Source: Vicia villosa
Lineage: Eukaryota > Streptophyta > Magnoliopsida > Fabales > Fabaceae
Direction of reading: 5' to 3'
NCBI RefSeq assembly: GCF_029867415.1
Contig: NW_026705227.1
Span: forward strand, 596,001 to 660,000
DNA: 64,000 nucleotides
Part shown: piece by piece, positions 1 through 11,879 of the stretch
Position numbering within the stretch: the stretch's first letter is position 1
Layout: every line of letters begins with the position of its first letter
Made by a program: the position numbers and the translations under genes
The notes under the pieces: generated by a model
Told to the model about the DNA's origin: nothing
Database searches by the model: none
The model's input: only the letters and a program-made list of their open reading frames with translations

Positions 1-2199
1 TGTTGTAAATAAGGTTAAGTTGGAGGGCATAATGGACTTATCTAGTGCTTGCATGTGGACATAAAGGACATTAGATTTAATTGCATGAACTTAGGGGGTT
101 GTTTGGCTTGCACATCAGAATTTGGAAACAAGAAAGGAAGAAGAACTAAGCAAGATCCATTTTCGCAACTATTGGTACAGCTCCACTAAATCAGGTATAA
201 CTCTCAACTCGTAACTCCGATCGTAACGATTCTGGTCCCATTGGAAAGCTAACGAATTTCTCTTCGATTTGCACCTATGGTTCGCGTTCATAGCTTCTGT
301 TTTGGAGGAGAAAACTGACCTTGAAGTTGTGTCAGTTATGCTGAATGTGTGTTATGGAGAGCTACGAATTTCTTGCTAATGGAGATGGAAGTTTGAGTAA
401 GATAAGAGTTCAAAGGCTGCATTAACACCATCTAAACCTCTATTAATCCAAGGTGAGTCCTTAGATAGTAACTTGGGGATTTGCATGTAAGGGTTAGTGA
501 TTGGGGTTTAGGGATTGTGAGAAATAATCATAAATCCATGACACCAACATGATAATTGTGTTAATTGTTGGTTGCTCTTGTTATTTGTTGGCTGGATATG
601 TCTTTAATTGTCGCATGCAGGTGGATTCTAGGGGTTAAGGTACCCCATTGCAGAACTGGTTAGCTCTGCGTTTTTCTGCATCTGTGATGGTCCGCTAAGC
701 GGACTAAGGTCGCTTAGCGGATACTGGTTGTTTTTCCAGAAAATCGCGAGTCCGCTAAGCGGACGTGAGGCCGCTAAGCGGAAGATGCTGTTTGTGGAAA
801 AATAAAATATCGCGAATCCGCTAAGCGGACAGGAGCCGCTAAGCGGAAGATGCTGACTGCAGAACTATGTTTCTTACCCCTGAGTGCAGTTTTGGTTTTT
901 AATTGTGACCAAGCTCCTCCCTGACTATTAGTACACATTTGTACATTTAATGTGTGGTATCTTATGACATGCATTAATGTCATTATTTCCGTCCGATTTC
1001 TTATATTGAATAGCATGCATAAATCGAATGTGATAGTGTAACTACTAATGCTTGTTCCTTAATGCTTTTATGAATGCAATGTGATGGAACATGAATAATT
1101 GCTAAAGCCCGTTGTTTCGGTTAAACATTGGGTTTGTGTGCATTGTGTGACCTTGCGCTTGTTATGCGTGTGTATGCTTGAATCGAAGCGGGCCAGGGGC
1201 TAGGTTGATTTATGACTCGGGCTTTGTGATCAATGAGTCGTCCCGGGCTTTGTGATCAATGGGACAGCCCCGATCATGTGATCTTGGGCTCACACCTGAG
1301 CTACCGTTGCAGTGTGCTTGTGAGGGTCTGGAGGCTTTCCCACTTGGAGTTAACACACTTGCGTGCTCGGTATGGTGGGGTTATGTAACCACGTAGGTTA
1401 ACACATAATCGGTAACTCACCTCTAGTGAAGTCATGTAGACTACTACTAGGCTTTCGCCCGATGGGCTCATGCGTCAAGATGGCGGTTCGGTACTTGGTG
1501 TGAACACACGTGCGTACAGGTAGTTACCGGGACAATGACGCCATTTCGGCTAATGTCATCTCGCGGTCAAATAGGCTTGTGCGAACCCGCTTAACTACTC
1601 TTGCAGTGTGCTTGTACGAGTCTCTTGACAATAGGCATGGGTGTAACTCATCGAGGGTGTATTTTTATAACCTAGTCGAGGCATTAACGCGCTTCTGGAT
1701 TCCCCATACACGGGTATGGGTTTTGGCATACGTGTTTGTTGTACTATTTGTGTACTTGTGATATGATGACTCCTATGGTGGACGATTCATGTGTTTGCTC
1801 CGTACTTGTACCGGATGTGAGGAAAAACCCCGGATCAATGGTGGATTCGGTTTTTATGCATGTACCCTGTAGATCCGAGTGGACCCATAGGATAGGAGGA
1901 CTCACTGAGATTTAATAATCTCACCCCAATCAACTTATATTTTTCAGGTGCAGTTTAGTAGCTTTTGACAGATAGCAGTTTCGGATTGATGGCTTGAAGT
2001 GGTATTGGCTCGGAGACCTCGTCAGATCTCTCTTTCCGCTGTGTAGATCCATTGAAGACAGATGTTTTGTAATTCTTGTTAGAATTTCATGTTGTATTGT
2101 ATTATGAATTTTTCTATATCTATAGCTTTTGTATGTACTCAATATCAATTTTAACGTTTCATGCATAATATACTAGTCAATTATGTATGGGGTGTTACA
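1..2199. mobile_element. Probable Ty3/gypsy LTR remnant (open at left edge)
   Basis: No credible gene is present; the short open frames have no recognisable domain. The stretch ends at 2189-2199 in GGGGTGTTACA, whose reverse complement TGTAACACCCC is a common start of plant Ty3/gypsy LTRs, so the element is probably on the minus strand and this would be an LTR edge. The interior has features of a long LTR: short repeated modules (two copies of a GGGCTTTGTGATCAATG-type sequence near 1219 and 1247) and a cluster of small palindromes at 691-846. The other edge lies outside the window or was not found, and I could not establish a target-site duplication, so the class is tentative. Confidence 0.4.
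691..846. repeat. Cluster of six CCGCTAAGCGG palindromes
   Basis: The palindrome CCGCTAAGCGG (or its close form CGCTTAGCGG) occurs six times in about 155 bp, near 692, 711, 752, 771, 818 and 836. The copies fall in pairs about 20 bp apart, and the pairs are spaced about 60 bp apart, each separated by a similar linker containing TCGCGA. The block lies inside the putative LTR. Confidence 0.8.
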
Positions 2200-2376
2200 T
2201 TTATGGTACTAATATTTATTCATACAATTAAAATAATATTTTTAAATATTATGTTGTTATTTAATATTTACATGCGGAAAAATATATGGTTGATCCAAAT
2301 ATTTGTATATATGAAAAAACTATATTTATGCTCCAAATATATTTAGTTTTTTAAGGCATATTTATACTATTATTTA
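2200..2376. other. AT-rich spacer
   Basis: No gene is visible. Parts of 2250-2330 resemble the sequence at about 11910-11960, just inside the left side of Helitron copy B, so this may be a fragment of the same repeat family. Confidence 0.3.
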
Positions 2377-2410
2377 CTAGTGTTCAAACGGGCACTCCCG
2401 TGTCCGTTTG
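2377..2410 (-). mobile_element. Helitron 3' terminus, minus orientation
   Basis: Read on the minus strand, an 11-bp stem (plus-strand 2385-2395 against 2400-2410, one mismatched or G-U pair, 4-nt loop) is followed within a few bases by CTAG (2377-2380). A short GC-rich hairpin just ahead of CTRR is the diagnostic 3' end of plant Helitrons. The element would extend rightwards from here; I did not find its TC-type 5' end. Confidence 0.6.
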
Positions 2411-2637
2411 TCTGCTTTTTTAATGTGCACAACGTCAAAACACAAACGTATTTTTTATTTCATTTTGATCTTAATTTAAAATATTTTTTAAATAAATATT
2501 TTGAAAAAAATAAAAATAAAATAGATGAATCGTATAATAACATCACTCGAAAATAATCAAATAAATAGGTATTAAAGAGGAGTTAATTACACACATTTAT
2601 TTATAATTTCAAATGTATTTAAAATAAGATATGTTTG

Positions 2638-2850
2638 TCCAAATTCACTTAATTATCATGTCTGTCTATCTGTTTTTTATTTTATTTCACAAATAATGTA
2701 TGTATTTTATTATGTGAAAATCCAAATTCACTTAATTATCATGTCTGTCTATCTATTTTTTTATTTTATTTCACAAATAATGTATGTATTTTATTATGTG
2801 AAAATCTGTCTATCTATTTTTTATTTTATTTCACAAATACATGTACATAT
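2638..2850. repeat. Tandem repeat, 83-bp period, about 2.5 copies
   Basis: Units start at 2638 and 2721 with TCCAAATTCACTTAATTATC and run through TGTCTGTCTATCT and a T-rich tract to TTATGTGAAAA. A third, 5'-shortened unit starts near 2805. It is AT-rich and non-coding. Confidence 0.75.
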
Positions 2851-3088
2851 TTTATTATGTTTTCACATATGTTTCTTAAAAAAAATTATTCTCTCTCATA
2901 ACAAAATTACATAAGAATAATTATATTCACACGTATCAAAATAATAATAAGTTAATTAAATATTTATGTCTTTATTCTTTTCTCATCTTCTAATTATTTA
3001 TTTTTTTTTAAATTGTCTTTTATATATGGTTATAGATGTCAATTTAAGAAGATGGAAATTTTATTTAAAAAACAAAAGCAATAAAGAA

Positions 3089-3450
3089 GAAGAGGGGCAT
3101 TGGTGTTACTGTATGGGAATTCTTTTGTTTCATTTTTCTCACATAAATGCAATAAATTATTTTTCCTTCACCAAATAATTGAAGGATGGCTAAGTGTGTC
3201 GTAATTGGAAAGTTGGATACTAATGTAGCAATTTTAATGATGAATTAATGAGAATAAAATATTAAAAATGGAGAGGGGCATTGATGTTACTGTATAGAAA
3301 TTCTTTTGCTTCATTTTTGTCACTTAAATGCAATAAATGATTTTTCCTTCACCAAATAATTGATGGTTAGCTAAGTATATCATAATTGAAAAGTTAGATA
3401 CTAATGTACCTTAATGGACGAATTAATGAAAAAAAAATTAAAAATGGAGA
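3089..3450. repeat. Direct repeat of about 182 bp, two copies
   Basis: Unit 1 (about 3089-3269) and unit 2 (about 3271-3450) share the order GAGGGGCATTG, TTACTGTAT, TGCAATAAAT, CCTTCACCAAATAATTGA and TTAAAAATGG with scattered substitutions. It looks like an old tandem duplication in non-coding DNA. Confidence 0.7.
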
Positions 3451-3628
3451 ATCAATGAGATTTTTTAAATGAAGATGGAATAGATATGCTGATGTATTTT
3501 GTAACAGCTCTACTTTTATCTATAACCGTTCTATTCCTTCCATTTCATAGTAGAAGTTATCATGTATTCAGAAGGCTAACTTCCATCTTAAATTAAATTG
3601 TTATGGATATAAAAAAATCAAATTAAAT

Positions 3629-5500
3629 TTTTTTTTTTACAAAAACAAACTTAACTCATATCATTATTCAAAAGATGTTCAATACAAGGAGGTATCAAAT
3701 GGAAACTACTACGCCTAGACCAAGAATTGGCCGCCTTCGCTAACGAGTGGGCAACCGAATTCGCTTGGCGTTTAATAAACTTCACCTCAAAGTTAGGAAA
3801 AGAAAGCAACAATGTTTGCAAAGAAGAAACAATAAGACTAAACTCGGAGCTACCCGTGTGCTTCTTTCGAAGGGCTTGAACCACCGTTTGTGAATCACTT
3901 TCAAAAATAACTTGTCGGAGATTCAAGCTTATAGCTCCTTGAATTGCTTCTTTAAGTGCAATGACCTCCGCTTCCAAGATAGAGTGAGTTCCAACATCCC
4001 AAGCAACACCTGCAAATATAAAACGACCAAGATTATCACGAACACACCATCCTCTATTCGTGGTGCCTTTTTGGGAATTGAAACCCGCGTCAACATTACA
4101 CTTGAACCACCCAACATTCGGTGGTTCCCAATTCGTAGGATGTTGGGGATGGATATTCAAATCTGTTTCCTTCTGTGCCGCCACCCAAGCCTGCCAATTA
4201 CTAAGCGCTATTAAACCAAGTGTTGTAGCATCCTCCTGTTCATTATTCCATAATTTGTTATTTCTATTTTTCCATATCACCTCAATCATAACAACCACTC
4301 TCCCAACAGTCTTCCTATCCTCCCTACTACAAATATCAAAAATAAGATCTCTAGCATCATCAAAGGAATTTAACTGGGGTGCAATTACGGAATACAAACC
4401 TGCTGCCCGCCAACATTGGATAGTAGTGCTACACCCAAACAGAACATGCCAATCATCCTCGAAATTAGCATCACAGAACTGACACCCTGTCGGACACTGA
4501 ACTTGATAGTTTTGGAGTCGTAGCCGGGTCGGTAAACAGCCCTTGCAAATCCTCCACAGAAGGTGCTTAACCCGTAGGGGTGCCTTCATGTTCCAAAGAC
4601 TCCTCCAATTCTTCTCTTCTCCCCCCTTATATGCCTTACTTGGTGTTCCCTCCACAGTCTATACCCAGATCGCACACTATAAATGCCATTCTGCTCCTCC
4701 TTCCAAATCAACTTGTCCTCTATCACATCCTCAACCAAAGGAACCTGTAAGATACCTTCCGTAGCTGTATTATCAAAAAGATCTCTTATCAGTCGCACAT
4801 CCCATTGTTTAACATTAGGCAACATAAGATTCTTAACAGTAATATTATACGCACCTTGTCTTTGAGGGCCATCCACAAACCCCTCTTTCCTCCCTCGAAG
4901 CCAAGGTTCGTTCATTGCCTGAATGTGACTCCCATCCCCTATACTCCACCTGCAACCAAGCATTAGGACACTTCTGGCTTTCCAAATACTTCTCCAAACA
5001 AAACTTGGGTTACTACCCATGGTGGCATTAAAAAACGAACATCCAGGAAAGTACCTTGCTTTAAATATTCTGGACACGAGGGACTGTGGTTTATTCAATA
5101 TTTGCCAACCCTGTTTGGCTACCATGGCCATATTAAACGAACTAAAGTCTCGAAAACCCAATCCTCCTTCCTTCTTACTACAAGACAATTTATCCCACGC
5201 CAACCACTTGATACCCTTATTATTATTACCTCCTCCCCACCAGAAAGAATTCAGCATTTTCTCAATATCCTTAACAACATTATCAGGAATGATAAAGATA
5301 CTCATAATATATGCCGGTATTGATTGAAGAACTGACTTAATCATAACCTCTTTTCCCGCTTTGGAAAGCGATCTACCTCTCCAAGAATTGATTTTCTTCC
5401 AAATCCGATCCTTTAGAAAAGAAAAAGTGGTTTTTTTACTCCTCCCAATCATAGATGGAAGGCCCAAATACTTAAGAAAAAAAAGTTTTATACAGTCAAT
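3629..5500 (-). pseudogene. 5'-truncated LINE: RT C-terminus, zf-RVT and RNase H
   Basis: Two overlapping minus-strand frames, 5503-4586 (305 codons) and 4655-3651 (334 codons), form the C-terminal part of a plant non-LTR retrotransposon polyprotein. The first has the post-RT block (KYLGLPS near its start, SKAGKEVMIKSVLQSIP, GGLGFRD). The second opens with the zinc-binding zf-RVT block (LWRICKGCLPT, CPTGCQFC) and ends with an RNase H domain carrying the acidic residues in CNVDAGF, EAEVIAL and FESDSQ; the usual final D is H in RQANSVAHSLAKA. The frames are out of register, so a frameshift lies near 4600-4650. Right after the stop at 3651 the minus strand has an A-run (3629-3640), the expected LINE tail. 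The 5' side breaks off near 5480, giving a typical dead 5'-truncated copy. No clear target duplication was found. Confidence 0.85.
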
Positions 5501-5863
5501 CAATTATCACCATGTATCATGTCAAATCATTGATATTTTTAAATTAGCGGTGTGGCATCCTTGATTGATGATACCTTCAACCTCTTAAATTATATAGGTA
5601 ACAATCATATTACTTCTCCTATGTGAACTTTTAAAAAAAATTCAATAAAGTGTATTGGAAATACTTAAAACAATCTACGAGTTCAAATATGGAAAAAAGC
5701 GTGTTTTTTTAATTATTAATGTTACTAATATTTTTAATTTAAGATACAATATCTTTTAAAAAATTAATATACGTGAAAATACAAAAATGTATGTTAGTTA
5801 TCACTAATTTTAATTTATACATTCAAAACATTATTATCAAGCTTTATATCCGACCCTAGCATC

Positions 5864-6398
5864 TAGGGAGGCAATTAGACTCATCCCAAATGAGCATCCG
5901 CAAAAATTACCATTAACGAGTAGGGTAAAAACCTGTAAAATAGGCATGGGTAGTTACCCACTAAAATAAACGAGTATGGGTGCGGACACGGGTACCTTAG
6001 GTCTCACCCCGCCTCATACCCGCATAATGTATATTTATATATTTATTATTATTATATATACATATATGCTTATCAATTTTATTAAATACATCACTATTAG
6101 ATATATACGTATTTTAATACAAACGTTTGTTAATTTCTTAACTCAACAATAACATCTTTGATTTTTTTATGAATGTTATTAAAAAAACTTAAAATCACAT
6201 GATAAAATATTAATTGATCATGAGTTTTTAATAGAAATGCGGGTAAATGGGTATGGGTACTTAGGTACCCATAGGGCATGGGAACAAGCTCAAATGTTGG
6301 TGCCCACGCGGATATGTGCTCGAGTACGGGGATTTTTCAAACTGCAGGTATGGGAACAGGTACTATAGTACCTTATATCCTACCAATTGTTATCCCTA
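5864..6398. mobile_element. hAT-like MITE (inside Helitron A)
   Basis: Terminal inverted repeats: TAGGGAGGCAATTAG on the left against TAGTAGGGATAACAATTGG-type sequence on the right (cleaner in copy B, where a 16-bp TIR is nearly perfect). It is flanked by 8-bp direct repeats CTAGCATC (5856-5863) and CTAGCACC (6399-6406), one mismatch, the length typical of hAT elements. Subterminal runs of GGGTA/TACCC are frequent. No coding capacity. Confidence 0.6.
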
Positions 6399-6704
6399 CT
6401 AGCACCTATCATTTATTATGTCATTATCTTTCTTTTGTTAAATAAAATATTTAAATCTTTTCAATGTATTTAATATAACCAGATATAAATCACAAATTAT
6501 ATTATTACTAAATTAAATATAACATTAGACTACTATTACTACCTATCAGCAACATAAATGTGTTTTTTTATTATTTATATTGTTAATAAATACAAAATTT
6601 TTTCACTGATTCATAATAATTAATAATAACAGGAACATCAATATACTAAATAATATTTTTGTAAATAATGCAAAACAAAAATTATATTTTTATAAAAAAA
6701 TAAA

Positions 6705-6981
6705 GGCTAAATTACAGTTTTGGTCCCCCTGTTTTGACATTTTCACGATTTTGGTCCCCCTATTTTCTTTTTAAACAGTTTTGGTCCCCCATCCTAATTT
6801 TGAACCAACTGTTCATGTACGGTCATGTACTGTTCATGTACGGTCATGTACTGTTCATGTACGGATCATGCACTATTTATGAACAAAATTGGGATGGGAG
6901 ACTAAAACTGTTTAAAAAGAAAATAGGGGGACCAAAATCGTGAAAATACCAAAACAGGGGGACTAAAACTGTAATTTAGCC
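6705..6981. mobile_element. Mutator-like foldback MITE with 9-bp TSD
   Basis: Long terminal inverted repeats beginning GGCTAAATTACAGTTTTGG and ending in the complement. Perfect 9-bp flanking duplications AAAAATAAA lie at 6696-6704 and 6982-6990. The centre carries a short tandem repeat of TGTTCATGTACGGTCATGTAC. Helitron copy B at about 13000 has the uninterrupted sequence, a paralogous empty site. Confidence 0.88.
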
Positions 6982-7376
6982 AAAAATAAATTATTCATTT
7001 AAAAAATTTATATATACAAAAAATATAGGCACCAATTTATTATTTTTAAAAAATAAAATAAAATTTGTTGGTTAAATTAATTTGACTTTCTTTAATACAT
7101 TTTAAAAACAAATATGCGTATCGTACCAGTACCCGTGCGAACGCACGGGTATCCCGCTAGTTAAAAAAAAAATCTAATTGTTGTTTAAAAACCTAAATTG
7201 CCCTTATTAGTCCATAAGTATGCCACTTGGCTAGGTTAACAATTAAGCATGCTTTATTATTTAAAAAAATCAATTTTAATTGTTTCAAAACTCCTTCAAC
7301 ACACGATTCCCTCTACCTTTGCGACATCTTTCTCCTTCTATAACGGTTCCTCTAGCTCTTCCTTTCTTCTCTCTTT

Positions 7377-7424
7377 CACTGTCTTCCTCTTCTTCTTCTT
7401 CTTCTTCTTCTTCTTCTTCTTCTC
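7377..7424. repeat. CTT microsatellite in a CT-rich leader-like tract
   Basis: About twelve CTT/TTC units occur inside a 100-bp pyrimidine-rich stretch that ends in TTTAACAAA. A similar CT-rich stretch ending in TTTAACAAAAATG lies at 11560-11650. Both look like 5' leaders of captured genes. The serine- and phenylalanine-rich frames here are not genes. Confidence 0.75.
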
Positions 7425-7668
7425 TCTTATCTTTAACAAATATGTTATTCTTATATGCTTAGATCTCCATTATACTAAAAATATGTTCACGGTTCCTCTT
7501 CTATCCACCGGTTCGGTTCCACCGACAGTATTTTGCAACAACGTTATTATTTTGCCTCAAGGTATGTTTAATGTTGTTGAATGTTGATGATTTAGGGTTT
7601 TAGAATTTATATGTGTTTTGATTGGGGGTTTTCTTACTCTGTTGATTTTCTAAACGGTGTTGTTTTAG

Positions 7669-7981
7669 GCTGAAGATGATAAACCTGATTATATTGCAAA
7701 GATTGTCGAGTTCTTCGAATCTGAAGACAAGGATCTATTTTTTTACCGCTGAATGGTTTTATAGAGGCGAAGATATTGTAGGATTTTTTTTAACTATTTT
7801 TTTGTGTGATTTTTTATATTTTTAATTGAATATTTGATTCTAAAATTTGAACGTGTGTTGTAGAGCTTATTGACAAGAAGAAGATTTTTATATTTGGTGT
7901 CAAAGATGAAAATCCTCTTGATTGTATTGTGAGACAAGTGAAAATTTCTCTAACTACTCTTGATGTAACTGTTGTTATGTA
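7669..7981 (+). pseudogene. Chromomethylase (CMT) BAH-domain fragment
   Basis: Two exon-like blocks are separated by an AT-rich intron. Block 1 (7669-7777, after a TTTTAG acceptor) reads AEDDKPDYIAKIVEFFES and continues, after a one-base frame change near 7740, into TAEWFYRGED. Block 2 (about 7862-7981, after TTGTAG) contains KDENPLDCIVRQVKI. Both match the BAH domain of plant chromomethylases, where the order is YIARIVEFF, FTAQWFYRAEDT, then DDNPLDCLV. The methyltransferase catalytic domain is not present nearby. The fragment is broken by the frameshift and ends in a stop, so it is a relic, most simply a captured piece of a CMT gene. Confidence 0.7.
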
Positions 7982-9487
7982 GAATTTGGTTTCTGTAGTT
8001 TATGGTTTTAAGTTCAACGGTTTTATGTGTTTGAAATTTCAGGTCAGCATTTTCACCAACCCAGAATTAAATTTCAGGTTAGCTTTTTCTAAATCCATTC
8101 TTCTATTTTTCATCATATCACGTAATCAATTTCAACTGCTTTGCATACTTTTAATTTTCTTAATTCAATTTAGTTTTTTTTACGATTCTAATTGTTACTC
8201 TTTTAGAGTTTTGTTTATGTATATTATTGAAAGTTTGTTCGAATGAAGGGAAATGGAGTAACGCCAGCGACTACCAGCACAATGAAAGTTGGAAAACCCT
8301 TTCATTATCCTTTAGAAAAGGAAGCATATTATCTCTTTAAATCGTATGTGATTTCAGCGCCGATGTCAATGCCAGAGATCGTTGGAAGAACAATTGTATC
8401 CCAATTTTATTGATGTGATGCAATGGTTAACCAAGAGAAACCTGCTTGAAATGATTGTTGCAACATGCTCCGACGGATTGAGTAAGTTAAAAATCTTCTA
8501 CTCATGACAAAACTGAAAGTCATCTTGGAGAGAAAGCTCCGACACAATTGTAATTTTTGCAGGCTGAAATTGACACTTAGTCAGTAATGCACTTTTCTGG
8601 AGATGCAATCTACAGATGCAAACTATAACTTTTTCTAGAGATAAAGCACCATGTCCACTGGATCAGGCCTTGTCCTTCTGCCGCACTTACCGTTGGACCG
8701 AACCAGAAACGAGCGCTTTGGTGGCACTGAAGGTTTTGATCTGATCTTCTAGCTCTTTTATAAAGTGGTTAAATGTGGTGCCAAAAAATAGGTTAGTAGA
8801 CATTCTTTCATTGGTTATATCTTTATTATATTGGTAGTTTTATTTTACTTATATCTATACATTCTTGCAAAATTAATGTGTTTATACTTTCTATTTCATA
8901 TATTGATATGGTAATTTTTTTTCATATTAGAGAGCTCATTGGCACTGACATATACATTTACGTCAAACTCTCACACTGAATGCTTCTGAGTATATTTTAC
9001 AAGCTATGAGGCCAATGTAATCAAGTACTTATTTGATTGTGAATTCATATAACTAATACTTGACCATATGAAAAATACTAGCTTATGATGAACTTATCTT
9101 CATAATTTTGCCTTTCAAATTTCAGGAAAATTGAACATTCACAAATATGTTATTAGAGATTTAGTCACTGTTCTTTTATTTACATACTTGTAGGCTAAAG
9201 CTGGTATTGCAAAGGGAAAACATACCAAGGTAGTTTTGGAATGTTGGTCGCGGGGACAGAAGTTTTGGCGGTTTCATATTCGAAAGAGATGTTATTGCAA
9301 TGTCTTTAGCTTTGAAAGACGATGTTGGGATATGGAAGGGTATGATTAAATATCATATCATATATCTATATGTTATTGAGAAGATAATAACTAAGCAATT
9401 TTTATGTGTTTTCTTCTAGAAATTGATACACAGAGGATATTCCTAAAAAGATATGGAAATCTCTAACTATCAGGTTATTATGGTGTC

Positions 9488-9652
9488 AGTGCAGGTTACA
9501 TAGGAGATGACAAGGCAATTGTTGAGACATTGGATTTAGAGGGATGGTTGGAAATCGGAGATGTTTGTTATTTTGTCTCTGATGGTTTTCTATTCATTAT
9601 AGATAGATTGAAGGAATTGGTCAAATACAAAGTGTATCATTGTGAATTGATC
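9488..9652 (+). pseudogene. 4-coumarate-CoA-ligase-like fragment
   Basis: One frame gives AGYIGDDKAIVETLDLEGWL followed by EIGDVCYFVSDGFLFIIDRL and KELVKYK. This is the adenylate-forming-enzyme motif region (GY.GD, EGWL.TGD.CY, DRLKE.IKYK) of plant 4CL and 4CL-like acyl-CoA synthetases. The usual T of the TGD motif is I. Neighbouring exons were not recognised, so only about 50 codons of a roughly 550-residue enzyme survive. It lies in the Helitron-associated segment and is taken as a captured or relic exon. Confidence 0.7.
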
Positions 9653-10219
9653 AAATATGATAATTGTTTATAGATTTTTTTTCTTCATATTGTTAGATTT
9701 TTTTAAAATAAGAATCTAGAAGGTGAACTTAAACTTGGCACTGTGGTCATTTGTTGAGACACTGATATTAGCCTGGAATAGTCAAGAACTATGTTTTTAA
9801 AGCCTCAAAACACTGAAAATGAGTGTACCCGCTGCAATTTGTTGCTCACTTTTCTACTCTGATGTTTTGTAGATAGAAGAGAAAAATCTTTGGTGCTGCT
9901 TATTCAGAATTTTGTCAAGCTTTTTGTCTGCTCTAATGTGAGAATTGTTGATTTCCGTGTTCATACCGAGTTGATTTCCGTGTTCTTTAGTGCTGCTTTA
10001 TTATCCATGCAATATGTTAACATGTTTATTAACAATAATAACGATTCTACTCTATAGCTGGAAATGATTCTACTCTATATTGCAAATGTGCTAACCTCCA
10101 TGAACCTCATTGAGAAGGTGATGTTCCTTGCAGTTTCATTTTGTGTTTGTTCGTTCATTCGTTTATTGATTATTTCTACCACAGTTTTTACTCAAACTAT
10201 GATTATACTAATTGATGCA

Positions 10220-10523
10220 GACACATACCACTGATACAAGAAAACTAACATTCAGGTGGCTAGGCTTGAAAGGGACATATCAGATTTGTTCATGGGTGGA
10301 GACTTTAGCCATAGCCTTAAGAAGCATAAGACAATGGAAAAAGATAGCAGACTTGGTCAGGAAGATAAAAAGCAGGCTTCAACAACACTACCAAATCGGT
10401 CCTTTTGCTTCGGCTTTTGTATCCAAATATGAAACTTCTGAGAACACTAAAACGAAGCAGGTGCATGATTGGGAAACTCTAGCAACTGAACATTCCCCTC
10501 AGTATCAAAATCAAGGCAACTAA
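10220..10523 (+). other. Unidentified exon-like block
   Basis: GC content rises here against the AT-rich surroundings, and 10212-10523 is open for about 100 codons. An alternative frame reads VARLERDISDLFMGGDFSHS, which looks more protein-like. A TTGATGCAG acceptor-like sequence precedes it. I do not recognise the family. It may be another captured exon. Confidence 0.3.
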
Positions 10524-11879
10524 GTACTTTAATCTTTTGCACAACTGTTAAAAATGATAATTTTCTTTTAAAACATGTAAATTTAAAACAATGACTTGAT
10601 TATTTAGCTATGTTAATGAAGATTATTAAACTGATGTGTTGTTATGAATTGCTATTAATGTAGCTTTGAAAAAACTTTACTCCCACTATATGGAAGCATG
10701 GAAATCTTGGTACTCTGAAGTTTATCCATTGTAAGATACATTCTAGATGTACCAACTTAGAGCTATAATTTACGTTTTTTTTCTTCTTCCATAGCATGAT
10801 ATCAGATTAGGAAATATTTGGAAATTCTATATTACACCTGTTTAGTGTTTACCATAGAGTTTCAAAACCCTTATATTGTCTTCAAATGTTAATTCAAGAA
10901 AGTCTTGAATAATTTATTTATAAGGAACAAGGTGGTTCTTCATTTCATTTTTCTATCTTCAAATTGGTCATTTAATTTTATAAAATAGATCATAATTGCA
11001 TGGATCTAAAATGTTCTTGGATGAATCTGATATTTTTATAAATAAATTAAGTGACCAAGTTATATTTAAGTGTTTGAAAATCATATTCAAGCGAGTTTGG
11101 TTTTAAATGAACAAATAAATTTTATCTTCATATTAACTTTGATGATATTGTAATTGTATTATTAGAATTTTGTACTTAATTATTTGATTCATGATTGTCA
11201 TTTAAATTTTTGATTGATTATCATTCAAACTATTTGTCTACAAGGTTGAGTAAATTTAGTTAATACTATTATCTTAAAAGAAAACTTTGGTTAATAGTAC
11301 TACTTTTCTGAGCTATACATGTAACATGCTTTCGTCTATCATTCAAACTATTTTTGTATTAATATGCTTTGGTTAATACAAAAGTAGTCTTTGTTCTGAT
11401 TGGTCAGTCCACTAAAATATTATCCCAACTAATTAGTTTTTTTAATAAAATAATTAATGTATATTTTGATTCCAACTAATATCGGTCCATATTCTTAGCA
11501 AATACACCGGGTTCAATTTGAATGTTATTACCAATGCAACTTTTCGATATCAATGCAATTTTTCTTTTCTCTTCTTTCTTCTCTCTTCCTCCACCTCTCT
11601 CTTACTCTTCCCTTCTTCTCTCCTCTTCTTCTTCTTCTTTAACAAAAATGATGGGAGTGATGAATATGACAATCCAAGTTTTGAATATTAAGTCTTTTTT
11701 ACAGCCAGGGGCTGGTATTTTCATGTTGGTTGCTCACTGAAACTTGGAATGCCGGTTAATTTCTAACGTTTCTAACGTTAAATAATTTTATCTTTCTATT
11801 TTTGCATTTTAAAAACAAAAGCGTGTGTATCACACCAGTACGTATACGAACGCACGGGTATCCATACCAGATGATTGCA

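Larger units (their letters stand above)
5640..7160 (+). mobile_element. Non-autonomous Helitron, copy A
   Basis: The 3' end is textbook: hairpin ACCCGTGCGAACGCACGGGT at 7131-7150 (8-bp perfect stem, 4-nt loop), then ATCCCG, then CTAG at 7157-7160 followed by T. The body from about 5690 is collinear with copy B (about 11940-13198), including a shared internal hAT-like element, so both derive from one family. No Rep/helicase is encoded. The 5' TC terminus is not certain; 5640 is approximate. A Mutator-like MITE sits inside this copy and is absent from copy B. Confidence 0.65.
7161..11872 (+). mobile_element. Helitron-associated segment with gene fragments
   Basis: This interval runs from the end of Helitron A to a degenerate Helitron terminus at 11840-11870, where the family hairpin arm CGCACGGGTAT is kept but the left arm and the CTAG (now CCAG) are mutated. 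Inside are pieces of unrelated plant genes with introns: a chromomethylase BAH segment near 7.7-8.0 kb, a 4CL-like piece near 9.5 kb, and at least one unidentified exon-like block near 10.2-10.5 kb. This is the pattern expected of Helitron gene capture, but the 5' end is not defined. Confidence 0.45.

Noticed and set aside
691..846. CRISPR-like array of CCGCTAAGCGG palindromes
   Set aside because: Units are too short, spacing irregular, and the context is a plant LTR.
3912..5327. Plus-strand frames across the LINE region
   Set aside because: They are shadows of the minus-strand LINE coding sequence.
7249..7587. Serine/phenylalanine-rich frame as a small protein
   Set aside because: It is the translation of a (CTT)n pyrimidine-rich tract without a protein-like remainder.
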